In this document: one piece after another, positions 1 through 7,534 of the stretch
Position numbering within the stretch: the stretch's first letter is position 1
Layout of the letters: each line of letters starts with the position of its first letter
From: Bog-473 sp963750075
GTDB lineage: Bacteria > Actinomycetota > Acidimicrobiia > Acidimicrobiales > RAAP-2
Assembly (NCBI GenBank): GCA_963750075.1
Contig: CAVVPG010000001.1
Span: 310,001 to 374,000 of the forward strand
Direction: 5' to 3'
Length of the DNA stretch: 64,000 nucleotides
Notes under the pieces: model-generated
Seen by the model: the letters and a program-made list of their open reading frames with translations, nothing else
Database searches by the model: none
Told to the model about the DNA's origin: nothing
Position numbers and translations under genes: made by a program

Positions 1-474
1 GGTGAAGATCTTGGCCCCGTTGACGAGGTACTCCTCGCCGTCGCGCACGGCCCGCGTGCGCAGCGAGGCCAGGTCGGTGCCCGCCTCGGGCTCGGTGTAG
101 CCGATGGCGAAGTTGATCTCCCCCGAGAGGATCTTCGGCAGGAAGAACGACTTCTGCTCGTCGGTGCCGAAGCGCATGATCGTCGGGCCGACCGTGTTGA
201 TGGTGACGAACGGGAACGGCGCGCCGGCGCGCCTCGTCTCGTCGAAGAAGATGAACTGGTCGGTCGCCGGCCGGCCCTGCCCGCCGAACTCGCTCGGCCA
301 CCCGATCCCCAGCCAGCCGTCCTTGCCGATCTGGCGGACCACCTGGCTCCAGGCCTCGCCGCCCTCGCCGCCCTCCGCCAGGCCGGCCCGCACCTCGTCG
401 CTCAGCAGCTCGGCGTAGTAGGCGCGCAACTCGGCGCGCAGCTGCTGCTGTTCGGCGCTCTCTTCGAGGAACAT
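1..474 (-). CDS. Acyl-CoA dehydrogenase, FadE29-like (partial, N-terminal part)
   Basis: This is the first ~158 residues of an acyl-CoA dehydrogenase, starting at an ATG at 474 and running off the left edge. The readable part includes an N-terminal helix beginning MFLEESAEQQ, the LGIGWPSEFGGQGR segment, and the GYTEPEAGTDLASL stretch that lines the FAD and substrate site. It aligns closely by eye with the complete paralogue at 8724-9899. Such enzymes introduce the alpha-beta double bond in acyl-CoA thioesters using FAD. Known steroid side-chain versions (FadE28/FadE29 type) work as pairs; a partner gene may lie outside the window. A KstR-like palindrome lies 63 bp upstream at 537-552. Confidence 0.9.
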   Translation of the reverse strand, partial: MFLEESAEQQQLRAELRAYYAELLSDEVRAGLAEGGEGGEAWSQVVRQIGKDGWLGIGWPSEFGGQGRPATDQFIFFDETRRAGAPFPFVTINTVGPTIMRFGTDEQKSFFLPKILSGEINFAIGYTEPEAGTDLASLRTRAVRDGEEYLVNGAKIFT

Positions 475-536
475 CGTGGGGCAGCCTCGCGTGCACTCCG
501 CGGTCCCTGCCAGGTCAAGGCCGCGCTCGGCCGAAA

Positions 537-552
537 ACTGTAACACGTTCTC
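537..552 (-). promoter_or_regulatory. KstR-like operator upstream of acyl-CoA dehydrogenase
   Basis: On the minus strand this reads GAGAACGTGTTACAGT. It fits the published mycobacterial KstR motif TnnAACnnGTTnnA with one mismatch (first T is G). The same 16-bp pattern recurs at 990-1005 and 9985-10000, always next to lipid-catabolism genes. The trailing TACAGT could serve as a -10 element directed at the gene ending at 474, so binding would block transcription. The regulator itself is not in the window. Confidence 0.55.
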
Positions 553-701
553 TTTCTGGTGGCCCGGGCCCACCGGGCCCCGGCCGCCGCCCCGGCCCTC
601 CCCCAGCCCTCCCGGCGGCCTCCAGGTGTCGCGGCGTCCCCGAGGTCGTCGAAACCAGAAGACCCCGGGAACGAGGAGCTCCGAGGAGCGGCCCTCGGGA
701 G

Positions 702-914
702 TCAGTTCCGGGTGGTCGGAAGCAACGCGGCGAAGCAGACCATCCCTGCGATCCCCGCCACCCATCCCATCGAGTCATAGGGGTGCATCGTCTGACCCGT
801 CATCACGTCGGTCCGTGTGTAGATCAAGACGGCCCAGACTCCGACCAGGACCAAGAGCCCCCCCAGCGGAACCAGGATCAGCTCTTTGACCCTCCACTTA
901 TGGCCCCCAACCAT
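702..914 (-). CDS. Small two-helix membrane protein, unknown function
   Basis: A 70-residue protein starting at ATG 914 (MVGGHKWRVK). A first hydrophobic segment covers roughly residues 11-32 and a second roughly 50-65, with a polar loop between (TRTDVMTGQTMHPYDSMG). The positive N-terminus suggests an inside-start hairpin topology. I recognise no family. A long open frame continues upstream in the same frame but is antisense to the P450, so the short form is preferred. It is divergent from the P450 gene and shares its promoter region, including the palindrome at 990-1005. Ribosome-binding sequence upstream of 914 is weak, so the start is moderately uncertain. Confidence 0.55.
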   Translation of the reverse strand: MVGGHKWRVKELILVPLGGLLVLVGVWAVLIYTRTDVMTGQTMHPYDSMGWVAGIAGMVCFAALLPTTRN

Positions 915-949
915 GAGGGCACCCTGCCCTGGCGGGGACGGTTGCTGAG

Positions 950-967
950 AAATTGTCGAAATTGTCG
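950..967 (+). repeat. Tandem 9-bp direct repeat AAATTGTCG x2
   Basis: AAATTGTCG occurs twice with no spacer (950-958 and 959-967) in the divergent promoter region between the small membrane protein and the P450. The second copy carries the candidate -35 of the P450 promoter. It could be an activator or repressor half-site array, or chance in a short AT-rich island. Confidence 0.5.
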
Positions 968-988
968 CCCGGCACGCTCCCCTATGAT
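962..988 (+). promoter_or_regulatory. Candidate promoter of the P450 gene
   Basis: TTGTCG at 962-967 and TATGAT at 983-988 resemble sigma-A-type -35 and -10 hexamers, with a shortish 15-bp spacer. The predicted start of transcription, about 995, falls inside the KstR-like palindrome at 990-1005, the expected geometry for repression. This is a pattern match only. Confidence 0.4.
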
Positions 989-989
989 C

Positions 990-1005
990 ACTGACACACG
1001 TTCTA
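990..1005 (-). promoter_or_regulatory. KstR-like operator in P450 / small membrane protein intergenic region
   Basis: On the minus strand this reads TAGAACGTGTGTCAGT, matching TnnAACnnGTTnnA with one mismatch (GTT is GTG). It shares AGAAC, the central GT and the terminal CAGT with the copies at 537-552 and 9985-10000. It overlaps the predicted transcription start of the P450 gene, so one bound dimer could control both divergent genes. Confidence 0.5.
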
Positions 1006-1073
1006 GAAATTGGCACGAAAGGCCCGGCATCCGGCGCCGGTGGGCGGCGCCGAAATGCCCGAAAGGGGGGCCC

Positions 1074-2327
1074 ATGGGTCTCGACGAGATCGATCTGACC
1101 GACGGGCGCAACTTCGTGGCCGGGGTGCCCTACGACTGGTTCGCCGAGCTCCGCCGGGAGGCGCCCGTCTACTGGCACCCTCAGGCGGGGGCGCCCCGCG
1201 GCGGCTTCTGGGCCGTCACCCGCTACGACGACTGCGTGCACGTGAACCGGGACTGGGAGCACTTCTCCTCGGCCCGCCGCACCTCGCTCTTCCCCGAGAT
1301 GGACGACGACCAGCTGGCCCAGCAGCAACTGATGATGGTCAACATGGACCCGACCATGCACACGCGCTACCGCCGCCTGGTCAACAAGGGCTTCACTCCC
1401 AAGATGGTGCGCGACCTCGAGCAGCAGATCGTCGGGTACGCCGACGGCATCATCGACTCGGTGTGCGAACGGGGCGCGGCCGACTTCGTCGAGGAGATCT
1501 CCGCCGAGCTCCCGCTGCTCGTGATCGCCGAGTTGCTCGGGGTGCCCCAGGAGGACCGGCGCATGGTCTTCGACTGGTCGAACCGCATGATCGGCTCCGA
1601 CGACCCCGAATACCAGATCCCCGGCACCGATCCGGGGGATGCGGCCATGCAGGTGTACGCCTACGCAGAGGAGCTGGCCTCCCAGCGTCGACTCGAACCG
1701 CGTCAGGACCTGGTCTCGGTCCTCCTCGACGCGGAGGTCGAGGGCGAGAAGCTCGACCAGCTCGAGCTCGACCTCTTCTTCATGCTCCTCGTCGTGGCCG
1801 GCAACGAGACGACCCGGAACCTGATGTCGGGCGCCATGACGGCCTTCTTCGACCACCCGGACCAGTGGGAGCTGCTGCGCCGGGACCGCTCGCTCCTGGG
1901 GGACGCGGTGGAGGAGATGCTGCGCTACGTCACCCCCGTCATGCACTTCCGCCGCACCGCCACGATGGACCTCGAGCTGCGTGGCCAGCAGATCAAGGAG
2001 GGCGACAAGGTCGTCTTCTGGCACACCTCGGCCAACCGCGACGAGGCGGCCTTCGAGGATCCCGACACCTTCGACGTCACCCGCTCCCCCAACAACCACA
2101 TCGCCTTCGGCGGCGGCGGGCCCCACTTCTGCCTCGGGGCGAACCTGGCCCGCATGGAGATCATGGTGATGTTCGACCGGCTCCTCGACCGCATCCCGGA
2201 CATCCGCCTCGACGGCGAGGTGCAGCGCCTGCAGTCGAACTTCATCAACGGGACCAAGCACATCCCCATCGCGTTCGCACCGTCGGCCCCCGTCGGGGGC
2301 ACCCCGCTCCCCGCCCGGGCCCGCTGA
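1074..2327 (+). CDS. Cytochrome P450, CYP125-like
   Basis: A 417-residue soluble P450. The I-helix motif AGNETT lies at about 242-247, the ExxR pair is E281/R284, and the heme-ligand loop FGGGGPHFCLG has its cysteine at residue 353. The segment GDKVVFWHTSANRDE before the heme loop is, as I recall it, shared with mycobacterial CYP125, which hydroxylates the terminal carbon of cholesterol or cholestenone. Start ATG 1074 follows an AGGGGGG ribosome-binding site; a longer upstream frame is unsupported. It needs ferredoxin partners not seen here. The downstream oxidoreductase starts one base after its stop, and the KstR-like operator lies in its promoter. Steroid or branched lipid substrate is inference. 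Confidence 0.9.
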   Translation: MGLDEIDLTDGRNFVAGVPYDWFAELRREAPVYWHPQAGAPRGGFWAVTRYDDCVHVNRDWEHFSSARRTSLFPEMDDDQLAQQQLMMVNMDPTMHTRYRRLVNKGFTPKMVRDLEQQIVGYADGIIDSVCERGAADFVEEISAELPLLVIAELLGVPQEDRRMVFDWSNRMIGSDDPEYQIPGTDPGDAAMQVYAYAEELASQRRLEPRQDLVSVLLDAEVEGEKLDQLELDLFFMLLVVAGNETTRNLMSGAMTAFFDHPDQWELLRRDRSLLGDAVEEMLRYVTPVMHFRRTATMDLELRGQQIKEGDKVVFWHTSANRDEAAFEDPDTFDVTRSPNNHIAFGGGGPHFCLGANLARMEIMVMFDRLLDRIPDIRLDGEVQRLQSNFINGTKHIPIAFAPSAPVGGTPLPARAR

Positions 2328-2328
2328 C

Positions 2329-3252
2329 GTGGCCCCCGGGGCCGAAGGCGCCCGTGCTCCGGTGCGCTTCCACCAGTCCGTCACGTTCCTGCCCACCCGC
2401 CAGGCGGTGCCCCTCGCCCGGGCCTGCGACGAGCTCGGCTACGGCGGCATGTACATCTCGGACCACCTGTTCAACCCGCGCCACCTCGAGTCCCGCTACA
2501 CGTACTCGAAACGCGAGGACGGCGCGCCGGGCTGGGAGTCCGAGACGCCGTGGCCCGACCCCATGTGCGTGATCTCGGGGATGGCGTCGGCCACCGAGAA
2601 CCTCCTCTTCACCACGGGCGTGTACATCGCGCCGGCCCGCGACCTCATCACCGTGGCCAAGTCCGTCGGCACCGCGGCCGTCATCTCGGACAACCGCGTG
2701 CGCCTCGGCGTCGGCGTCGGCTGGTGCAAGGAGGAATTCGACCAGACGGGGCAGGACTTCGGGACGAGGGGCAAGCGCCTCGACGAGATGATCACCGCAC
2801 TGCGCGCGCTCTGGCGCGGCGGGTGGGTCGAGTTCCACGGCGACTTCTACGACGTCCCGGAGTGCCAGATGGAGCCCGCCCCCACCGAGGCGGTGCCGAT
2901 CATCGGCGGCGGCCACTCCCCCATCGCGCTCCGGCGGACGGCGGCGTTGTGCGACGGCTGGATCGCCGCCGGCGCCTACAGCGAGGAGGAGGCGTGGCTG
3001 CACCTGGCCAACCTGCGCGACGCGCTGGACAAGGCCGGACGTGACGACGAGGGCTTCACGATCTACCTGTCGCTCAACGAGCGCCCCGACGTGGAGCTCT
3101 ACCGGCGCTTCGCCGACGCCGGCGTCACGGACTTCGTGTGCGCGCCCTGGATGTTCGTCGACGTCGCGCCCGGCACACCGGACGACGACGCCCTCGACGC
3201 GCGCCTCGGTGCGGTCAGGTGGTTCGCCGACGAGATCGTGGCCAAGGTCTGA
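2329..3252 (+). CDS. LLM-class F420-dependent oxidoreductase
   Basis: A 307-residue luciferase-like monooxygenase-fold (TIM barrel) protein. The N-terminal strand VRFHQSVTFLPT, the loop YISDHLF, the barrel strand ending RLGVGVGW and the segment PIIGGGHSPIALRR are typical of actinobacterial F420-binding family members. The GTG at 2329 begins one base after the P450 stop, so translation is probably coupled; a second in-frame GTG at 2362 sits just before the conserved fold and is an alternative start. Its position between a P450 and a second LLM enzyme suggests a redox step on the same lipid pathway. The substrate is unknown, and F420 rather than FMN use is inferred from family and context. Confidence 0.85.
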   Translation: MAPGAEGARAPVRFHQSVTFLPTRQAVPLARACDELGYGGMYISDHLFNPRHLESRYTYSKREDGAPGWESETPWPDPMCVISGMASATENLLFTTGVYIAPARDLITVAKSVGTAAVISDNRVRLGVGVGWCKEEFDQTGQDFGTRGKRLDEMITALRALWRGGWVEFHGDFYDVPECQMEPAPTEAVPIIGGGHSPIALRRTAALCDGWIAAGAYSEEEAWLHLANLRDALDKAGRDDEGFTIYLSLNERPDVELYRRFADAGVTDFVCAPWMFVDVAPGTPDDDALDARLGAVRWFADEIVAKV

Positions 3253-3305
3253 GTGAGCTCGCCGGCGGCACAGATGCCGGGCACGGGACGCGAGAGGAGC
3301 CGCAC

Positions 3306-4343
3306 GTGAAGACGATGAAGATCGGCCTCCAGCTGGGCTACTGGGGGTCGGGGCCGCCCCCGAACGCGCTGGAACTGGTCATGGAGGCCGACCGCCTCGG
3401 CTACGACTCCGTGTGGACGGCGGAGTCCTACGGCTCCGACGCCCTGACCCCGCTGGCCTGGTGGGGCTCGCGTACCGAGCGGGTGCGCCTGGGCACGTCG
3501 CTCTGCCAGCTCTCGGCGCGCACGCCGACGGCCATGGCCATGGCGGCGCTCACCCTCGACCACCTCTCGGGCGGGCGCTTCGTCCTCGGCCTCGGCGTGT
3601 CGGGCCCCCAGGTGGTCGAGGGCTGGTACGGCCAGCCCTTCCCCGCCCCGCTGGCACGCACCCGCGAGTACGTCGGCATCGTGCGCCAGGTCCTCGCCCG
3701 CGAGGGACCGGTGACCAACGACGGCCCGCACTACCCGCTGCCCTATCCGGGCGGCACGGGCCTGGGCAAGCCGCTCAAGCCGATCGTGCACCCGCTGCGG
3801 GCCGACGTCCCCATCATCTTGGGGGCCGAGGGGCCCAAGAACGTCGCGTTGGCGGCGGAGATCGCCGACGGCTGGTTCCCCATCTTCTTCTCCCCGCGGG
3901 CGATGTCCTCCTTCGAGGCGTCGCTCGACGAGGGCTTCGCCCGGCCGGGGGCCCGCCACAGCGCGGCGGACTTCGAGGTGCTGGCCTTCGCGCCGACCGT
4001 CATCAACGACGACACCGAGGCGGCCGCGGACGGGTTCCGGCCGTCTCTCGCCCTCTACATCGGCGGCATGGGCGCCAAGGAGATGAACTTCCACTTCGAC
4101 GTCTTCGCGCGCATGGGCTACGAGGAGGCGGCCCACAAGATCCAGGATGCCTACCTCGACGGGCGCAAGGACGATGCTGCGGCCGCGGTGCCCACCGCCA
4201 TGGTGGAGGACATCGCGCTGGTGGGCCCGGTGGCGAAGATCCGCGACGACCTCGAGGCGTGGCGCGAGTCGCGCGCCACGACCATGCTCGTCAACGGCGA
4301 CATGGCCACCCTGCGCACCATGGCCGAGCTCGTGCTCGGCTAG
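3306..4343 (+). CDS. LLM-class F420-dependent oxidoreductase, Rv3520c-like
   Basis: A 345-residue luciferase-like protein. The start is GTG 3306, six bases after AGGAG (3295-3299); an ATG at 3315 is a near alternative. Visible features are MKIGLQLGYWG at the N-terminus, SVWTAESYGSDA, RFVLGLGVSGPQVVEGWYG and the C-terminal DDLEAWRES helix. This signature is close to mycobacterial Rv3520c, a putative F420-dependent enzyme in the cholesterol catabolic region, which fits the P450 and FadE neighbours. Intergenic distance from the preceding gene is 53 bp, so the three genes from 1074 probably form an operon. The reaction is not known. Confidence 0.88.
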   Translation: MKTMKIGLQLGYWGSGPPPNALELVMEADRLGYDSVWTAESYGSDALTPLAWWGSRTERVRLGTSLCQLSARTPTAMAMAALTLDHLSGGRFVLGLGVSGPQVVEGWYGQPFPAPLARTREYVGIVRQVLAREGPVTNDGPHYPLPYPGGTGLGKPLKPIVHPLRADVPIILGAEGPKNVALAAEIADGWFPIFFSPRAMSSFEASLDEGFARPGARHSAADFEVLAFAPTVINDDTEAAADGFRPSLALYIGGMGAKEMNFHFDVFARMGYEEAAHKIQDAYLDGRKDDAAAAVPTAMVEDIALVGPVAKIRDDLEAWRESRATTMLVNGDMATLRTMAELVLG

Positions 4344-4355
4344 GCGCGCCGCAGC

Positions 4356-6302
4356 GTGAAGGACGGCTCCAACCGACCGATCTTCTTCTGTAGGCGCTGG
4401 GACCTACTCGGATCCCGGCTCATGGCGCTCACCAATACGATTGCGCTGGCGCGGTCCTTCGAGTGCGAGTTCCGCTTCACCTGGCCCGAGGGCCCCGACC
4501 CGTACATCGCGGACCCGACACCTCTTCTCTCGCGACCGTTCCTCCAGCAGTTCGAGATCACGGAGGAGGACCTGCGGGGCCGCACGGTGCTCCCGGAAAG
4601 TGAGATCCTCTCCCGGAACCGAACGGACGTGCGTGAGCTCTTCGCCGGCATGGACGAGCAGGTGTTCGTGCAGATCCATCATCCCTTCGACATCGTCCGC
4701 GCCCGTGACGACGACCCGACTGAGGCAGCCAGGGGGTTCATCGATGCCTTCCGCTCCATCGAGTGGAGCGACGAGGCGCGGCGGCTCGTCGACTTCGTCT
4801 CCAGCTGGAATGCAGAGGAAGTCATTTCGGCCCTGCACGTCAGGGGCGGAGACATCGTCTCGGGTCGCTGGCGCCATTCCATGTACTACGGCAAGTACAT
4901 GCCACTTCCGTACGTCGCCTACGCCGCCGAAGAGCTCTCGCGACTCGCGGGCCACCTGCTCGTGCTGTCCGACAACGCGATGCTCCTGGCCCGGCTCCGG
5001 CGTCGCTTCGATTCCGTCGTGACTGCGGCCGATCTCGTCCCCGGGTACGTCCTGCTTCCGGTCATGCTGCGGGCGTTCGCGGACATCCTCGTCATGTCAC
5101 GCTGCGGCGCCGTGTACGGACCATCGGACAGCGCCTTCAGCTCGCTCGCGGCCCACCTCGGTGGGAGCCGCGTCAAGCCCGCCGATCGGCTCGTGCCGCG
5201 GGGAGAGGAACGCAGCGTCTTGTTCTCGGGCATCCGTCGGACCGAAACGGAGCTGGCCGAGTCTCCCTTCCTGCGCCCCTTTGTCGCGCGCGACATCGCC
5301 TGGTACCTCGACGTGTTCGGCGATGGTGTGCCGCTGGGCGAACAGCTCGATCTGGCCCGCCGAGCAGTGGCGCTCGACCCCGACTCCGTCTGTGTCACCG
5401 CGAGATTGGCCCACCTGGCGGCCCTGCAGGGCCACCGGGAGGAGGCGGCCACTGCCGCGGCCTCCATGGCGCGCATGAGCGTGGAGGCCGCGGAAAACGC
5501 GGACGCGCTGGTCGAGTCGCTGGCCACGCAGGTGGCCGTGGCATGCTTTGCGCTCGTCCTGGGGGGCACACAAGAGGGCGGGCTGCGCGTGCCGCGCCGG
5601 CGTCCCGAGCCGGAGGAGCGGCGCGCCAGGATGACGTCCGCCCTCGAGGGACTTCGGTCCTCCATCCATCTGGTGCGCGAGACCGATTCCTTCGAGATCG
5701 ACAACGATGCCCTCGCCGACAACCTTGGGGACCTCGTCGCCCTGGTGGAATGGCTCTCCGAGGCGGACGACGCCGTTCTCGCCGACCTCGCACGTCGTGG
5801 CGCCTCGTGGGACGGCACGACGGTCGACATGGGGCTCTTCCGTGCACCCACGCCGGGCGCGCACCATGACGACACCACCATTTTTCCAGGGGTCATGCGC
5901 AATTTCGATCGAGCGGTCGTTCATCTGTCCCAGGCCATCGGGAGCGTGATGACCCCCGTGCGCGAGGACCCGACCGCACCGATGCGAGGCTACGTCGATG
6001 AGGTCACCGCGGGCCAAACGGGCGTGCAGTGGCTGCGGGGCTGGGTCACGGAGACCGTCGAGCGAGAGGGCAAACTGGTGGGCGGGTTGGTCCTCGTCAC
6101 GTCGGTCGACTTCACCGGCGGCGCGGCCACCACCTTCACGCTCTCCGACTTCGACACCATGGTCGGCCCCACGTTCGGGAGCACCGTCGGTTTCCGCATG
6201 CCGGTGCCCAGCGGTCTGGCGCGAACGACCGACAACACGGATGCGCTCCGCGTCTTCGGCATCGCCAGGGATGGCCGGGCATGCGAGTTGGAGCGCGGCT
6301 GA
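4356..6302 (+). CDS. Fucosyltransferase-like (NodZ/GT11-type fold) protein with long C-terminal extension
   Basis: A 648-residue protein starting at GTG 4356. The N-terminus has a strand (RPIFFCRRWD) followed by GSRLMALTNTIALA, resembling the nucleotide-binding entry of bacterial fucosyltransferases. HVRGGDI near residues 160-166 resembles their HxRxGD motif, and YGPSDSAFSSLAAHLGG near 251-267 matches the usual donor-site end of the domain. After about residue 330 a mostly helical region and a beta-rich C-terminus follow that I do not recognise. Predicted role: transfer of a deoxyhexose to a glycan. It lies 12 bp after the LLM gene but is unrelated in function. Codon choice looks less GC-extreme than in its neighbours, hinting at transfer. 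Confidence 0.6.
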   Translation: MKDGSNRPIFFCRRWDLLGSRLMALTNTIALARSFECEFRFTWPEGPDPYIADPTPLLSRPFLQQFEITEEDLRGRTVLPESEILSRNRTDVRELFAGMDEQVFVQIHHPFDIVRARDDDPTEAARGFIDAFRSIEWSDEARRLVDFVSSWNAEEVISALHVRGGDIVSGRWRHSMYYGKYMPLPYVAYAAEELSRLAGHLLVLSDNAMLLARLRRRFDSVVTAADLVPGYVLLPVMLRAFADILVMSRCGAVYGPSDSAFSSLAAHLGGSRVKPADRLVPRGEERSVLFSGIRRTETELAESPFLRPFVARDIAWYLDVFGDGVPLGEQLDLARRAVALDPDSVCVTARLAHLAALQGHREEAATAAASMARMSVEAAENADALVESLATQVAVACFALVLGGTQEGGLRVPRRRPEPEERRARMTSALEGLRSSIHLVRETDSFEIDNDALADNLGDLVALVEWLSEADDAVLADLARRGASWDGTTVDMGLFRAPTPGAHHDDTTIFPGVMRNFDRAVVHLSQAIGSVMTPVREDPTAPMRGYVDEVTAGQTGVQWLRGWVTETVEREGKLVGGLVLVTSVDFTGGAATTFTLSDFDTMVGPTFGSTVGFRMPVPSGLARTTDNTDALRVFGIARDGRACELERG

Positions 6303-6345
6303 GGACCGAGAGCAGGCCCAGCCCCGTGTCGACGTCGAGTTCGAG

Positions 6346-6735
6346 CTACATCGCCCGCGGACCGGCGGCGTACGGACCGGCGTAGCTCGAAGGGCCGAAC
6401 CCGAGGATCGGTATGAAGATGAAGGCCAGCAGGATCAGGCCGACCGCGAAGCCCGTGCTCTTGGAGAACGACTTCGCGAGGTCGATGGCCACGATGATGA
6501 AGATGACGATGTTGACGATCGGGATGAAGTACAGGATCAGCCACCATCCCGGACGCCCGACGACCTTCAGCATCGTGTAGTAGTTGTAGAAGGGGATGAT
6601 GGCCGCCCAACCGGGCTTGCTCGCCTTCACGAACACCTGCCAGAGCGCGGCGATCTCGAAGACGATCACCGCGATGTAGACGATGATCAGAATCCCCACG
6701 CCGGCGCCGGACGAAGCAAGCAGCGCAGCTGACAT
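6346..6735 (-). CDS. Small polytopic membrane protein, DUF5684-like
   Basis: A 129-residue protein starting at ATG 6735 after a strong GGGAGGA site. A first membrane helix covers about residues 13-35 (GILIIVYIAVIVFEIAALWQ), followed by the landmark KPGWAAIIPFYNYYTMLKVVG loop, then two more hydrophobic segments (WWLILYFIPIVNIVIFIIVAI and FAVGLILLAFIFIPILGF). The PGW and P-Y-N-Y motifs are typical of DUF5684-type proteins, sometimes found next to signal peptidases. The C-terminus is short and Gly/Ala/Pro-rich. Function is unknown. A longer reading to 6828 lacks a ribosome-binding site and a plausible N-terminus. Confidence 0.8.
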   Translation of the reverse strand: MSAALLASSGAGVGILIIVYIAVIVFEIAALWQVFVKASKPGWAAIIPFYNYYTMLKVVGRPGWWLILYFIPIVNIVIFIIVAIDLAKSFSKSTGFAVGLILLAFIFIPILGFGPSSYAGPYAAGPRAM

Positions 6736-6865
6736 GTCGGTCCTCCCGTTCTGCCCCGCCACCGCTCCAGCGGGCGCAAACGATCGTAGGCTGCCGCATT
6801 CCCGGCTGCAGGGATCCTGACCAGGCATTCACTGAACGGTCACACGGATCGGCCACAATGCCGGC

Positions 6866-7495
6866 ATGACCCTCTTCGACGTCTCCGGCCTGTTCGGGCC
6901 CGAACCCGGCCGGCCGGCGGCCGCGCCGGTCCCGCCGGAGCCGCCTCCGGCCAGCGGGTGGCGCCAGCGCGATGCCGCCACGGCGGACCTCCGCCCCGTG
7001 GTGGAGATCCGCGTGAGCGCCCGTCGCAAGAAGACGTCGGAGGCCAAGTGGGTCGGCGAGCGCATCGTCGTGTCGCTGCCCGCGCACCTCGATGCGGAGT
7101 CGCGGCAGAAGACGACGGACTGGCTGGTCGAGCGTCTCCTCACCCGGCACCGCCCGCAGGCGCATCTCGGTGACGACGAGCTCTTGGCGCGGGCCGTCGC
7201 GCTCAGCGACCGCTACCTGGTCGGCGAGCGACCGGCCTCCGTTCGGTGGGTCACCAACCAGACGGCCCGCTGGGGCTCGTGCTCCTATTACTCGGGCCAT
7301 ATCCGGGTGTCGCACCGGCTGCGCGCCGTGCCCGAGTGGGTCCTCGACTCCGTCCTGGTCCACGAGATCGCGCACCTGACGCATCCGGACCACTCCCGCG
7401 CCTTCCACCGGCTGGCCGGCGGCTACCCCCGCCACGAGGAGGCGGGCCTGTTCCTGGCCGGCTATGGCCTCGGCCTGTCGCACCCTTCGACCTGA
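6866..7495 (+). CDS. YgjP-like M48-family metallohydrolase (DUF45)
   Basis: A 209-residue protein. RWGSC at 135-139 and the zinc-binding HEIAH at 166-170, followed by THPDHSRAFHRL carrying the likely third ligand, define the YgjP/DUF45 fold. Residues 1-45 are Pro/Ala-rich and poorly conserved. The family is often called SprT-like or M48-like; a proteolytic function is assumed rather than proven. It is divergent from the small membrane protein at 6346-6735, with a 130-bp shared promoter region, and convergent with the acyl-CoA dehydrogenase at 7535. Confidence 0.85.
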   Translation: MTLFDVSGLFGPEPGRPAAAPVPPEPPPASGWRQRDAATADLRPVVEIRVSARRKKTSEAKWVGERIVVSLPAHLDAESRQKTTDWLVERLLTRHRPQAHLGDDELLARAVALSDRYLVGERPASVRWVTNQTARWGSCSYYSGHIRVSHRLRAVPEWVLDSVLVHEIAHLTHPDHSRAFHRLAGGYPRHEEAGLFLAGYGLGLSHPST

Positions 7496-7503
7496 TTTCC
7501 CTA

Positions 7504-7529
7504 CGGGCGCCACGGAGGCGCCACGCCCG
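7504..7529. terminator. Candidate bidirectional hairpin between convergent genes
   Basis: CGGGCG at 7504-7509 pairs with CGCCCG at 7524-7529; between them lie two copies of GGCGCCAC (7506-7513 and 7517-7524). It lies between the convergent stops of the YgjP-like gene and the acyl-CoA dehydrogenase. There is no T-run, as is common in high-GC actinobacteria, so the terminator call is tentative. Confidence 0.35.
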
Positions 7530-7534
7530 AACGT

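Noticed and set aside
702..2396. 564-residue minus-strand frame antisense to the P450
   Set aside because: Only its last 70 codons look like a protein (two membrane helices); the rest is the shadow of the P450 gene.
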